In this document: one piece after another, positions 1 to 4,605 of the stretch
Position numbering within the stretch: position 1 is the first letter of the stretch
Layout of the letters: every line of letters starts with the position of its first letter
DNA from: Bacteroidales bacterium
Lineage (GTDB): Bacteria > Bacteroidota > Bacteroidia > Bacteroidales > JAADGE01
Direction: 5' to 3'
Length of the DNA: 6,208 bases
NCBI GenBank assembly: GCA_029934265.1
Contig: JAOZMN010000002.1
Span: 3,484-9,691, forward strand
Position numbers and translations under genes: made by a program
The notes under the pieces: model-generated
Seen by the model: the letters and a program-made list of their open reading frames with translations, nothing else
Database searches by the model: none
What the model was told of the DNA's origin: nothing

Positions 1-275
1 TAAAACGAAAAAAGATACTTGCTGTTTATAAATATCTCGGAATGACTTTATACGGGCATAAAGCCATAAATAGAGGGTATAATTTTTCAATATCGGAGGC
101 ACAAACCGGCTGGTCGGTTCACAATGAAGATATTGCCGTAACTATTGATGATGCCTTTACATTTTTTAAGAGAAAGGCGAGAAACAACAAATTGACAACG
201 AAAAAAGCAGCACGTGTCATAAAATTAAAAATACAAGAAATCAAAGAGAAAGGAATAAAAACACCACTAAATTAA
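1..275 (+). CDS. Small protein of unknown function, probably 5'-truncated by the window edge
   Basis: I do not recognise this protein. The first ATG in the window is at 42 and gives 77 residues, but the same frame is open back to position 3. The bases before the ATG read as plausible coding sequence (KRKKILAVYKYLG), not as the A-rich leader seen before neighbouring genes, so I think the true start lies left of the window; 42 remains a possible start. The visible part has a short strand-like stretch (YNFSIS then GWSVH), an acidic turn (NEDIAVTIDD), an amphipathic helix (AFTFFKRKA) and a lysine-rich helical tail. There is no signal peptide or membrane segment. It ends 4 bases before the next gene and shares a similar strand-strand-helix pattern with it. 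It sits upstream of the MuB-like gene, where Mu-like phages carry transposase and small early genes. It does not look like the MuA C-terminus. The function is unknown. Confidence 0.6.
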   Translation, partial: KRKKILAVYKYLGMTLYGHKAINRGYNFSISEAQTGWSVHNEDIAVTIDDAFTFFKRKARNNKLTTKKAARVIKLKIQEIKEKGIKTPLN

Positions 276-279
276 AAAT

Positions 280-498
280 ATGAAAAAACCGCAAAGATTA
301 TTCGACATCTGCCATAATGATGATAAGAACGTTTCTTTAAGTTATCAAAGAGTAACATTTTATTCCGTTGAAATTTATATCGGGTATAAATCAAATTATA
401 AAAATTTTTTCTATTCCGATGGTCATTTGACAGTCAAAAGTGCAGCTAAAGCTGGAATTAAGTTTATGAAAAAATATATCAAAAATAGGAATAACTAA
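280..498 (+). CDS. Small basic protein of unknown function
   Basis: A 72-residue protein that I do not recognise. The ATG at 280 follows AAATTAAAAAT, the usual A-rich Bacteroidota leader. The sequence suggests two beta strands (TFYSVEIYIGY, then NFFYSDGHLTV) followed by a lysine-rich helix (KSAAKAGIKFMKKYIKN). This order resembles the middle of the preceding gene (hydrophobic strands, an acidic turn with a T-V/T-I step, then an A-x-x-F-x-K-K helix), so the two may be distant paralogues; identity is too low to prove this by eye. It is cytosolic by composition. It lies in the same operon, 25 bases before the MuB-like gene, so an early phage role is likely but unspecified. Confidence 0.6.
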   Translation: MKKPQRLFDICHNDDKNVSLSYQRVTFYSVEIYIGYKSNYKNFFYSDGHLTVKSAAKAGIKFMKKYIKNRNN

Positions 499-523
499 TA
501 ATTCAAAAAAAAACACCCACAAT

Positions 524-1405
524 ATGAAAATCACCACTACACAAAAACGGCTTATAATAACAGAACTCAAAAAGCGGAGAAAGAACTATGAAAGTCAGAA
601 CCAGATGGCAAAGGCTTTGGGAACATCTCCGGCACAAATGACAAGGATACTCAAAGGAGAATTTAAAAAAGTCCTTTCAGATGAAAACTTTTTGAAACTT
701 GCCGGAGAACTCGGAATTGATTTAAGAGGCTATGAATGGAAAACTGCCAAAACACCCACTTTCAATAAGATTTATACGCAGTTAAAAGCCTGTCAGGAGG
801 ACGGTATAAGTGCAATGCTTATAGACAATGCCGGAGTAGGAAAAAGCCACACCGCAAAAGAATATGTAAAAGAAAATGCAAACGCTGTATATATAGACTG
901 TTCGCAAGTTAAAACCAAACAATTACTAATAAGAGAAATAGCACGTAAACTCGGACTGGGCAATACTGGCAGATATGCCGATGTGTATAAGGATTTGGTG
1001 TTTTACTTAAACACATCGCTCAGTCCGTTAATTATACTTGATGAAGCCGGAGACCTTGCCTACCCTGCATTTTTGGAGCTAAAAGCATTATGGAACGCAT
1101 CGGAAGGACTAACAGGATATTACATGATGGGAGCGGACGGTTTACGAGCCAAAATTGAACGAAATATCGAATTTCGAAAAGTTGGTTACACTGAATTATT
1201 CCGTAGGTTCGGAGAGCGTTTTCAGCAAGTTACACCAGTTGGCAAAGATGAATTTGAGCATTTCAAACGCCAACAATTAAGTGCCGTTGCACAGGTAAAC
1301 AATATGCCCAAAGTTCAAGAACTATACGCAAAAACAAACGGTAGCCTTACCAGATTAAAAATTGAATTTTTGAAACAAAAACGTAGAGAAGCTAACAATT
1401 CTTAA
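524..1405 (+). CDS. MuB-like AAA+ ATPase, transposition target-capture protein with N-terminal HTH
   Basis: A 293-residue protein, close to the length of Mu B (about 312). Residues 5-65 form a lambda-repressor-like helix-turn-helix domain (NQMAKALGTSPAQMTRILKG, residues 26-45), which matches the N-terminal DNA-binding domain of MuB. An AAA+ ATPase core follows: a Walker A-type loop at 101-108 (DNAGVGKS), Walker B at 169-174 (LIILDE, with D173 and E174), a sensor-1-like strand at 198-207 (GYYMMGADGL), and an arginine-rich segment at 226-233 (FRRFGERF) suited to an arginine finger. The C-terminal 40 residues are basic and helical. In Mu, B binds DNA as an ATP-dependent filament, delivers target DNA to the MuA transpososome, stimulates strand transfer and sets target immunity; the same role is inferred here. 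The first glycine of the classical P-loop is replaced by D101. The stop lies one base before the next ATPase gene, so the two are co-translated neighbours. Confidence 0.85.
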   Translation: MKITTTQKRLIITELKKRRKNYESQNQMAKALGTSPAQMTRILKGEFKKVLSDENFLKLAGELGIDLRGYEWKTAKTPTFNKIYTQLKACQEDGISAMLIDNAGVGKSHTAKEYVKENANAVYIDCSQVKTKQLLIREIARKLGLGNTGRYADVYKDLVFYLNTSLSPLIILDEAGDLAYPAFLELKALWNASEGLTGYYMMGADGLRAKIERNIEFRKVGYTELFRRFGERFQQVTPVGKDEFEHFKRQQLSAVAQVNNMPKVQELYAKTNGSLTRLKIEFLKQKRREANNS

Positions 1406-1406
1406 T

Positions 1407-2018
1407 ATGAAACAAGGAATCGGCATAAATCAATTTTACAATACAAAGTTAGATGTATTTGAGTTTACGGATAACTGGCTTGCTTTCTCCGGTAAACCTG
1501 AGAAAAACAGTGCTTGGTTTATTTACGGAAATTCAAGTAACGGTAAAACAGTATTTGCCTCACAACTTGCAAAATACTTATCTACATTCAGCAGAGTGTT
1601 GTATAACAGTCTCGAGGAGGGTTTATCTGTAAGTTTGCGAAATGCTTTTAAGAATGCTGAAATAACAGCGAAAGACAAAATAACAGTATTAGATAAGGAA
1701 CAGATAGCAATATTAAAAGAACGTTTGCGAAAGCCGAAAAGTCCGAAAATAATAATTATCGACAGTTTTCAGTACAGCGGACTAAATGCAAAATCTTACA
1801 AGGAACTCCGAAATGAATTTAACAAGCACATGTTTATATTTGTCAGTCATGCAGACGGTCGCTTACCCTCGGGCAGGTCTGCAAAATCCGCTCATTTTGA
1901 TGCTGATGTTAAGATTTGGGTAGAAGGCTACAAAGCAATGCCAAAAAGCAGATACGGAGGCAATACACCACACACAATTTGGCAACAGGAAGCCGAAAAA
2001 TACTGGATAAACGAATAA
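1407..2018 (+). CDS. RecA/RadA/DnaB-core P-loop ATPase
   Basis: A 203-residue protein with the RecA-type ATPase core and little else. Walker A is at 41-48 (GNSSNGKT). An acidic strand end, YNSLEEG (66-72), sits where RecA-fold enzymes carry the catalytic glutamate. Walker B is at 114-119 (KIIIID). A SHADG motif at 147-151 is followed by SGRSAKSAHFDADVKIWVEG (155-174), which resembles the post-sensor segment of DnaB, RadA and KaiC proteins (SH/SQ, then S-A-x-x-x-x-A-D-x-x). KSRYGG (180-185) recalls the KNRFG loop of RadA. No zinc finger, Lon-like domain or primase domain is present, so it is much shorter than RadA or DnaB. The gene starts one base after the MuB-like gene ends. It could act in DNA loading, strand handling or replication restart after transposition; that role is inference. 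It is not a second MuB, because no HTH is seen and the core motifs differ. Confidence 0.7.
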   Translation: MKQGIGINQFYNTKLDVFEFTDNWLAFSGKPEKNSAWFIYGNSSNGKTVFASQLAKYLSTFSRVLYNSLEEGLSVSLRNAFKNAEITAKDKITVLDKEQIAILKERLRKPKSPKIIIIDSFQYSGLNAKSYKELRNEFNKHMFIFVSHADGRLPSGRSAKSAHFDADVKIWVEGYKAMPKSRYGGNTPHTIWQQEAEKYWINE

Positions 2019-2020
2019 AT

Positions 2021-2206
2021 ATGCATAAAGGAAGCGAAGTAGTATTACTAAAAGATACAGGAACTATAAATTACAGATTTGCAAAAGGAGAAGTCTTTAT
2101 AATTATACAAACATGGTTTGATTATCACGGTTTTGGCTTTGCAACCATCGAAAACAAACAAGGCATACGCATAATAATTGAGACTAAATTTTTAGAACTA
2201 ATTTAA
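2021..2206 (+). CDS. Small beta-rich protein, SH3/KOW-like fold candidate
   Basis: A 61-residue protein. The frame is open further left to an ATG at 1916, but I chose the ATG at 2021 because it follows the stop of the ATPase gene by two bases (TAA AT ATG), while the longer form would overlap about 100 bases of a well-supported gene. The sequence reads as alternating strands: GSEVVLLKD, NYRFAKGEVFIIIQTW, YHGFGFATIEN, GIRIIIETKFLELI. The opening pattern of a glycine before hydrophobic strands and the short length suggest a small barrel of the SH3/KOW kind, as in many phage accessory proteins. There are no catalytic motifs, signal peptide or membrane helix. It is one base ahead of the GemA-like gene. 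Its function is unknown. Confidence 0.6.
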   Translation: MHKGSEVVLLKDTGTINYRFAKGEVFIIIQTWFDYHGFGFATIENKQGIRIIIETKFLELI

Positions 2207-2207
2207 G

Positions 2208-2672
2208 ATGAAACGTACCAAAAAACAAAACAGCAGATTACACAAATTGCTGACAGAACTAAACTTAAACAAAGAAGCTGAAAAATCATTGTTGGTATTA
2301 CAGTTCACAGACGGCAAAACAGGAAAAAGCAGTGAAATGACAAGCAAAGAATGTTCGGCATTAATCAAAACACTTGAAAACGAATTGCAAAAGCTCAAAA
2401 ATCAAAACAGAGCAGAACGGCAATTTAACGATACAAACCAAAGCTTGAGACGTAATGTGTTCAAACTGATGTATGATATTGGTTTTATAGTAAATTCCGA
2501 AACATCAGCCCAAAAACTTGATGTAATAAACAAGTGGATTGCCAAACGCCTGAACTTGGATAAGACTTTAAACGAGCTATCCACAGAGGAATTGAACAAA
2601 TTAATAAAACAATTATTTACAACTCGCAGAGTATATAAAGAACGTGCAGAACATCAGGCACGATACAATTAA
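2208..2672 (+). CDS. GemA/gp16-like phage regulatory protein (DUF1018-type)
   Basis: A 154-residue helical protein that fits the Mu gp16/GemA family, found in the early region of Mu-like phages and reported to affect host gene expression and DNA supercoiling. The support is pattern-level. A short N-terminal basic stretch and helix (RLHKLLTELNLNKEAEKSLL, residues 10-29) resembles the opening helix of the family. A middle segment has MTSKECSALIKTLE (44-57). A C-terminal block, INKWIAKRLNLDKTLNELST (107-126) followed by EELNKLIKQL, matches the family pattern of a conserved W/F-bearing helix, a short linker, a 'L-x-x-L-t' turn and a final helix with I-x-x-L. The tail is basic. Length is near the family's usual 140-170. 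It could instead be a lineage-specific helical protein; a profile search against PF06252 would decide. No promoter is seen of its own; it starts one base after the preceding stop. Confidence 0.55.
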   Translation: MKRTKKQNSRLHKLLTELNLNKEAEKSLLVLQFTDGKTGKSSEMTSKECSALIKTLENELQKLKNQNRAERQFNDTNQSLRRNVFKLMYDIGFIVNSETSAQKLDVINKWIAKRLNLDKTLNELSTEELNKLIKQLFTTRRVYKERAEHQARYN

Positions 2673-2686
2673 CAATTTACAATTAA
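2664..2686. repeat. Short AT-rich direct repeat after the GemA-like gene
   Basis: TACAATTAA occurs at 2664-2672 and again at 2678-2686, a 14-base period that spans the stop codon of the GemA-like gene and the short gap before the next gene. In DNA this rich in A and T such repeats arise easily, so it is noted without a functional claim. Confidence 0.4.
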
Positions 2687-2695
2687 TTTAACCTT

Positions 2696-2854
2696 ATGAA
2701 AATTAAAGAAATAATTTACAAGCCCAAAGAAAAAAGCCTTTTAATAAAGTTTAAGAATGGAGATATGAAAGGTTATCATGGCAACTGTGCGAAAGAAAAA
2801 TATAACAGATTAAACGATGAAAATTATGGAAAAAAGGATAGTAAAAGTAAATAA
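2696..2854 (+). CDS. Tiny hypothetical protein (52 aa), KTSC-like beta pattern
   Basis: A 52-residue reading frame starting at the ATG at 2696, which follows the AT-rich gap after the GemA-like gene and ends at TAA 2852-2854. It fills a stretch that would otherwise be the longest gene-free gap in the early region. The start MKIKEIIYKPKEKSLLIKF, then KNGDMKGYHGN, gives two or three short strands with an F-x-N-G-D turn. This is reminiscent of the small KTSC-type domain (I-x-Y-x...L-x-I-x-F-x-x-G), though the similarity is weak. The tail is rich in Lys, Asn and Asp. Its last 38 bases overlap the next gene in another frame. Real coding is likely from position and spacing; the function is unknown. 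Confidence 0.5.
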   Translation: MKIKEIIYKPKEKSLLIKFKNGDMKGYHGNCAKEKYNRLNDENYGKKDSKSK

Positions 2855-3041
2855 ACATACGCAAGAAGCTATTTGCAGGTTAAGTAAAGATGAATTTAGA
2901 GACGAGCCGGAAGTAGCACAAAAACGTAGAGAAGCACTTGAAGGCAAAGAAGTTAAAATATCAGATAATATAAATCAGCTTTTTGAGACTGAAAATTACT
3001 TGTACTTATCTGTTAAAAAAATGAAACAACCGAAATACTAA
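2817..3041 (+). CDS. Small charged hypothetical protein
   Basis: A 74-residue protein with two possible starts, ATG 2817 and ATG 2826 (fourth residue). Both lie inside the end of the preceding small gene, so translational coupling is plausible; the sequence does not decide between them. The first half is strongly charged and helical (EFRDEPEVAQKRREALEGKE, residues 26-45). A strand pair follows (VKISDNINQLFETENYLYLSVKKM). It is cytosolic, with no known motif and no membrane segment. It ends 16 bases before the DUF3164 gene. I do not recognise a family. Confidence 0.6.
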   Translation: MKIMEKRIVKVNKHTQEAICRLSKDEFRDEPEVAQKRREALEGKEVKISDNINQLFETENYLYLSVKKMKQPKY

Positions 3042-3057
3042 TTTTTAATATAATATC

Positions 3058-3735
3058 ATGGAAACTAAAAAAAGTGAATACACACCGCAACAAATGGTTG
3101 ATTTTATGAATAGCCTAAGCGAGGAACAGGTAGAGGAACTACTCAAAAAAAAGACAGACAAGTCCAAAAAAGACTACGAAAAACGCAAACAACAATACGA
3201 AAAATACCGTAATGAAATGGTTGCCGAAATGGTAGGACAGGCAAAAGATTTGCAAACTCAAATGATTGCAGACAAAAACAAATGGGCAGTCCGAATGGAG
3301 GCGTTTGCAGAAAAAGCCAAAAAATACGGCGACATACGAAACACAAGTAAAGGCGGTTACTCTCTAAGGTCTGCCGATGGAACACAAAGAGTAGTATATC
3401 GTAGAAATGTAAAATGTGAGTTCGATGAGCGTATTACTATGGCAATCGAAAACATCAAAGAGTTTCTTGAAGATAAAGTAAAGAAAAAAGATATAAAATA
3501 CTATAAACTTATTTCAGGTTTATTGCAGAAAAACAAAGCCGGAGATTTTACACCTGCCTTAGTTCTGAAACTCAAAGAATATGAAAACTTATTTGATGAT
3601 GTACGCTGGAGAAAAGGAATTGAACTAATGCAAGAAAGCTACCGAGAAGTAGCAGTAAGTTACAGTTTAGAGTTCTACGAAAAAGATGAGAACGATAAGG
3701 ACCAACAAATAATACTAACCCTAACATCACTGTAA
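3058..3735 (+). CDS. DUF3164 family protein of Mu-like phages
   Basis: A 225-residue protein that I assign to DUF3164, a family typical of the early operon of transposable phages in Proteobacteria and Bacteroidota; its biochemical role is not established. Residues 20-90 are a long, very charged helix, probably coiled coil (KKDYEKRKQQYEKYRNEM, then AEMVGQAKDLQTQMIADK). A conserved-looking core follows: KGGYSLRSADGTQRVVYRRN (98-117), then FDER (122-125), and a helical block with FTPALVLKLKEYE (164-176). The C-terminus forms strands (AVSYSLEFYEKD, then QQIILTLTSL). The G-x-Y-x-L-x-S-x-D-G-x-x-R core and the L-K-L-K-E-Y segment are the features I rely on. The gene after it starts at the base following its stop, so the two are likely co-translated. 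The in-frame A_AAA_AAG at 3147-3153 is treated as a chance lysine run. Confidence 0.75.
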   Translation: METKKSEYTPQQMVDFMNSLSEEQVEELLKKKTDKSKKDYEKRKQQYEKYRNEMVAEMVGQAKDLQTQMIADKNKWAVRMEAFAEKAKKYGDIRNTSKGGYSLRSADGTQRVVYRRNVKCEFDERITMAIENIKEFLEDKVKKKDIKYYKLISGLLQKNKAGDFTPALVLKLKEYENLFDDVRWRKGIELMQESYREVAVSYSLEFYEKDENDKDQQIILTLTSL

Positions 3736-4215
3736 ATGAAACGTTCCGATTTAATAACATATACTGCCACAGCTCCTCAAATAGATGGGGAGCTGATATA
3801 TAAATACGATACAGACGGTATTTTACGAGAGTTTGAAAACAAGGCAGTATTACAAGAAGATATGATATTATGGTTTGCCAACAGATTACCTGTCATGGAA
3901 AACTGGTTTATTCACATGGTTAATAAGTTCAAAAAGGATTTTGAAGTGAGGTTACATATCCAAAAAGTAGATATAGACCTTAGTTTTGAAGCGTTTTGGA
4001 TTTTTTATAACTACAAAGTAGGAAATAAAACAAGAGCAAAAGAAATCTGGGACGGCTTAAAACCTACCAACAATAAGCAAAGAATGACCGAAACCAATAA
4101 AATTAATGCTTACAAAATAGTACCAAAACTACGATACGAATACAAACTTAAAAATACAAACTTTCCTTATCTTGAAACATTTTTGTATCAGCGGAGGTTT
4201 GATAATGAATTTTAA
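3736..4215 (+). CDS. Phage protein with replication-accessory-type C-terminal module (FWxxY...K...A...W)
   Basis: A 159-residue protein whose ATG touches the DUF3164 stop (TAA then ATG). Residues 83-105 read FEAFWIFYNYKVGNKTRAKEIW after S83. This matches the F-x-x-F-W-x-x-Y-x-x-K-x-G-x-x-x-A-x-x-x-W pattern at the C-terminus of many phage replication proteins and DnaT/helicase-loader-associated proteins. It continues with GLKP, a helix (RMTETNKINAYKI) and an end FPYLETFLYQRRFDNE (143-158), matching the usual 'P-x-T-x-L-x-x-x-R-W-x-D/E' close. The first 80 residues (helical, with MILWFANRLPVMENWFIHMV) are not recognised; they lack the winged-helix domain often paired with this module. A role in loading replication proteins onto transposition products is inferred. 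Bacteroidota generally lack DnaT and DnaC of the enterobacterial type, so a phage-encoded substitute would make sense. Confidence 0.6.
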   Translation: MKRSDLITYTATAPQIDGELIYKYDTDGILREFENKAVLQEDMILWFANRLPVMENWFIHMVNKFKKDFEVRLHIQKVDIDLSFEAFWIFYNYKVGNKTRAKEIWDGLKPTNNKQRMTETNKINAYKIVPKLRYEYKLKNTNFPYLETFLYQRRFDNEF

Positions 4216-4218
4216 GGC

Positions 4219-4255
4219 AAAAAAAAAGCCCTGACATCGGATAGACATACAGAGC
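4219..4255 (-). terminator. Leftward Rho-independent terminator candidate
   Basis: Read on the minus strand, GCTCTG (4255-4250) pairs with CAGGGC (4233-4228) to give six base pairs with one G-T wobble, across a 16-base loop. T9 (4227-4219) follows with no gap. This is the standard shape of an intrinsic terminator, though with a modest stem. It faces against all genes in the window. Confidence 0.45.
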
Positions 4256-4270
4256 AGAAGTAAAGCCCTG
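4225..4270. repeat. Direct repeat AAAGCCCTG x2 in the junction
   Basis: Two exact copies of AAAGCCCTG lie at 4225-4233 and 4262-4270, 37 bases start to start. The left copy contributes an arm of the leftward terminator hairpin; the right copy immediately precedes the promoter-like element. They could be paired protein-binding sites or a small duplication. Confidence 0.6.
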
Positions 4271-4302
4271 CAAAGTTAATAAAAAAAAACGTTCCGATGA
4301 AA
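4271..4302 (-). promoter_or_regulatory. Leftward Bacteroidota-type promoter candidate
   Basis: On the minus strand TAACTTTG (4278-4271) is an exact match to the Bacteroidota -7 element TAnnTTTG. It is preceded at a 20-base spacing by TTTC (4302-4299), a three-of-four match to the -33 element TTTG. The predicted start falls near 4267-4264, and the leftward terminator hairpin begins about 10 bases further on. No leftward gene is visible, so the product would be a very short RNA antisense to the junction. It may also be chance in AT-rich DNA. Confidence 0.4.
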
Positions 4303-4584
4303 AACTCGCATGTAAATAAATTGAAAATCGTGTATTTTATTCAAGAATATACAAAATTAAGACAATCAAAAGGAATACCTAACACTCGGATAATCAAAAA
4401 TCTGAGTGTTCTGTATCCTATTAGTTCTACTACATTTTATAATTACATGGGTAGTAATGCTAAATCCCAACTCCGGCTTGCAGGAATAATACCTGAAAGT
4501 TTAGATAAGCAAAAAAATATCATAGTAAATTTGATATTAGGTTGTGAAAACGAACTTCCAAAACAATTAACTTTTAACTTTTAA
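4297..4584 (+). CDS. Small HTH-like protein, candidate late-gene activator (Mor/C position)
   Basis: A 95-residue protein. The N-terminal half is basic and helical (MKNSHVNKLKIVYFIQEYTK). Residues 32-50, IIKNLSVLYPISSTTFYNY, have the shape of a helix-turn-helix: a hydrophobic helix, a turn at YPIS, and a recognition helix S-T-T-F-Y-N-Y. This is comparable to the C-terminal HTH of Mu Mor and C, in which a conserved 'S-x-x-x-x-Y' helix binds the promoter. AKSQLRLAGII follows, then a tail ending TFNF. It stands alone between the structured junction gap and the morphogenesis genes, just where Mu places its middle and late activators. I see no sequence-level proof of Mor/C homology, so the assignment rests on an HTH-like pattern plus position. 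It might instead be a repressor or an unrelated DNA-binding accessory protein. Its start codon lies in one arm of a short inverted repeat, and its coding sequence holds an 11-pair hairpin. Confidence 0.5.
   Translation: MKNSHVNKLKIVYFIQEYTKLRQSKGIPNTRIIKNLSVLYPISSTTFYNYMGSNAKSQLRLAGIIPESLDKQKNIIVNLILGCENELPKQLTFNF
4381..4410. other. Intragenic inverted repeat, 11-pair hairpin
   Basis: AACACTCGGAT (4381-4391) pairs with ATCTGAGTGTT (4400-4410) over eleven positions with one G-T wobble, around the 8-base loop AATCAAAA. It lies over codons 29-38 of the HTH-like gene, just before the predicted DNA-binding helices. It may be an RNA stem or a DNA-level operator. Confidence 0.6.
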
Positions 4585-4605
4585 AACAACTAACCACTAA
4601 TAATT

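Larger units (their letters stand above)
4216..4296. promoter_or_regulatory. Early/late junction: only sizeable intergenic gap, A-tract flanked
   Basis: These 81 bases separate the early genes from the presumed regulator and morphogenesis genes. They hold A9 at 4219-4227 and A9 at 4281-4289, the word AAAGCCCTG at 4225-4233 and 4262-4270, a minus-strand hairpin plus T9, and a minus-strand promoter-like element (listed separately). CATCGGA at 4235-4241 is complementary to TCCGATG at 4293-4299, which contains the start codon of the next gene, so the leader could fold over that start. I see no rightward promoter of the TTTG/TAnnTTTG type and no rightward hairpin with T-run, so rightward expression past here would be readthrough or activator-dependent. 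Confidence 0.55.

Noticed and set aside
1916..2020. Upstream extension of the small SH3-like gene to ATG 1916
   Set aside because: It would overlap about 100 bases of the RecA-core ATPase gene, whereas ATG 2021 fits the tight gene spacing of the operon.
2198..2599. Minus-strand open frames opposite the GemA-like gene
   Set aside because: They are antisense to a gene with family-like sequence and have low-complexity, serine/leucine/phenylalanine-rich translations typical of antisense frames.
3147..3153. A_AAA_AAG heptamer in frame in the DUF3164 gene, a strong slippery sequence in other bacteria
   Set aside because: No convincing stem follows it (only a 4-bp AGTC/GACT pair), and lysine runs are common in this AT-rich, lysine-rich coiled-coil region.
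3143..3760. Minus-strand open frames opposite the DUF3164 gene
   Set aside because: They are antisense to a confidently assigned gene, show no recognisable motifs and would break the uniform rightward layout.
3739..4298. 12-base direct repeat AAACGTTCCGAT at 3739-3750 and 4287-4298, each at a gene start
   Set aside because: A few 12-base repeats are expected by chance in an AT-rich window of this size, and the two copies sit differently relative to the start codons.
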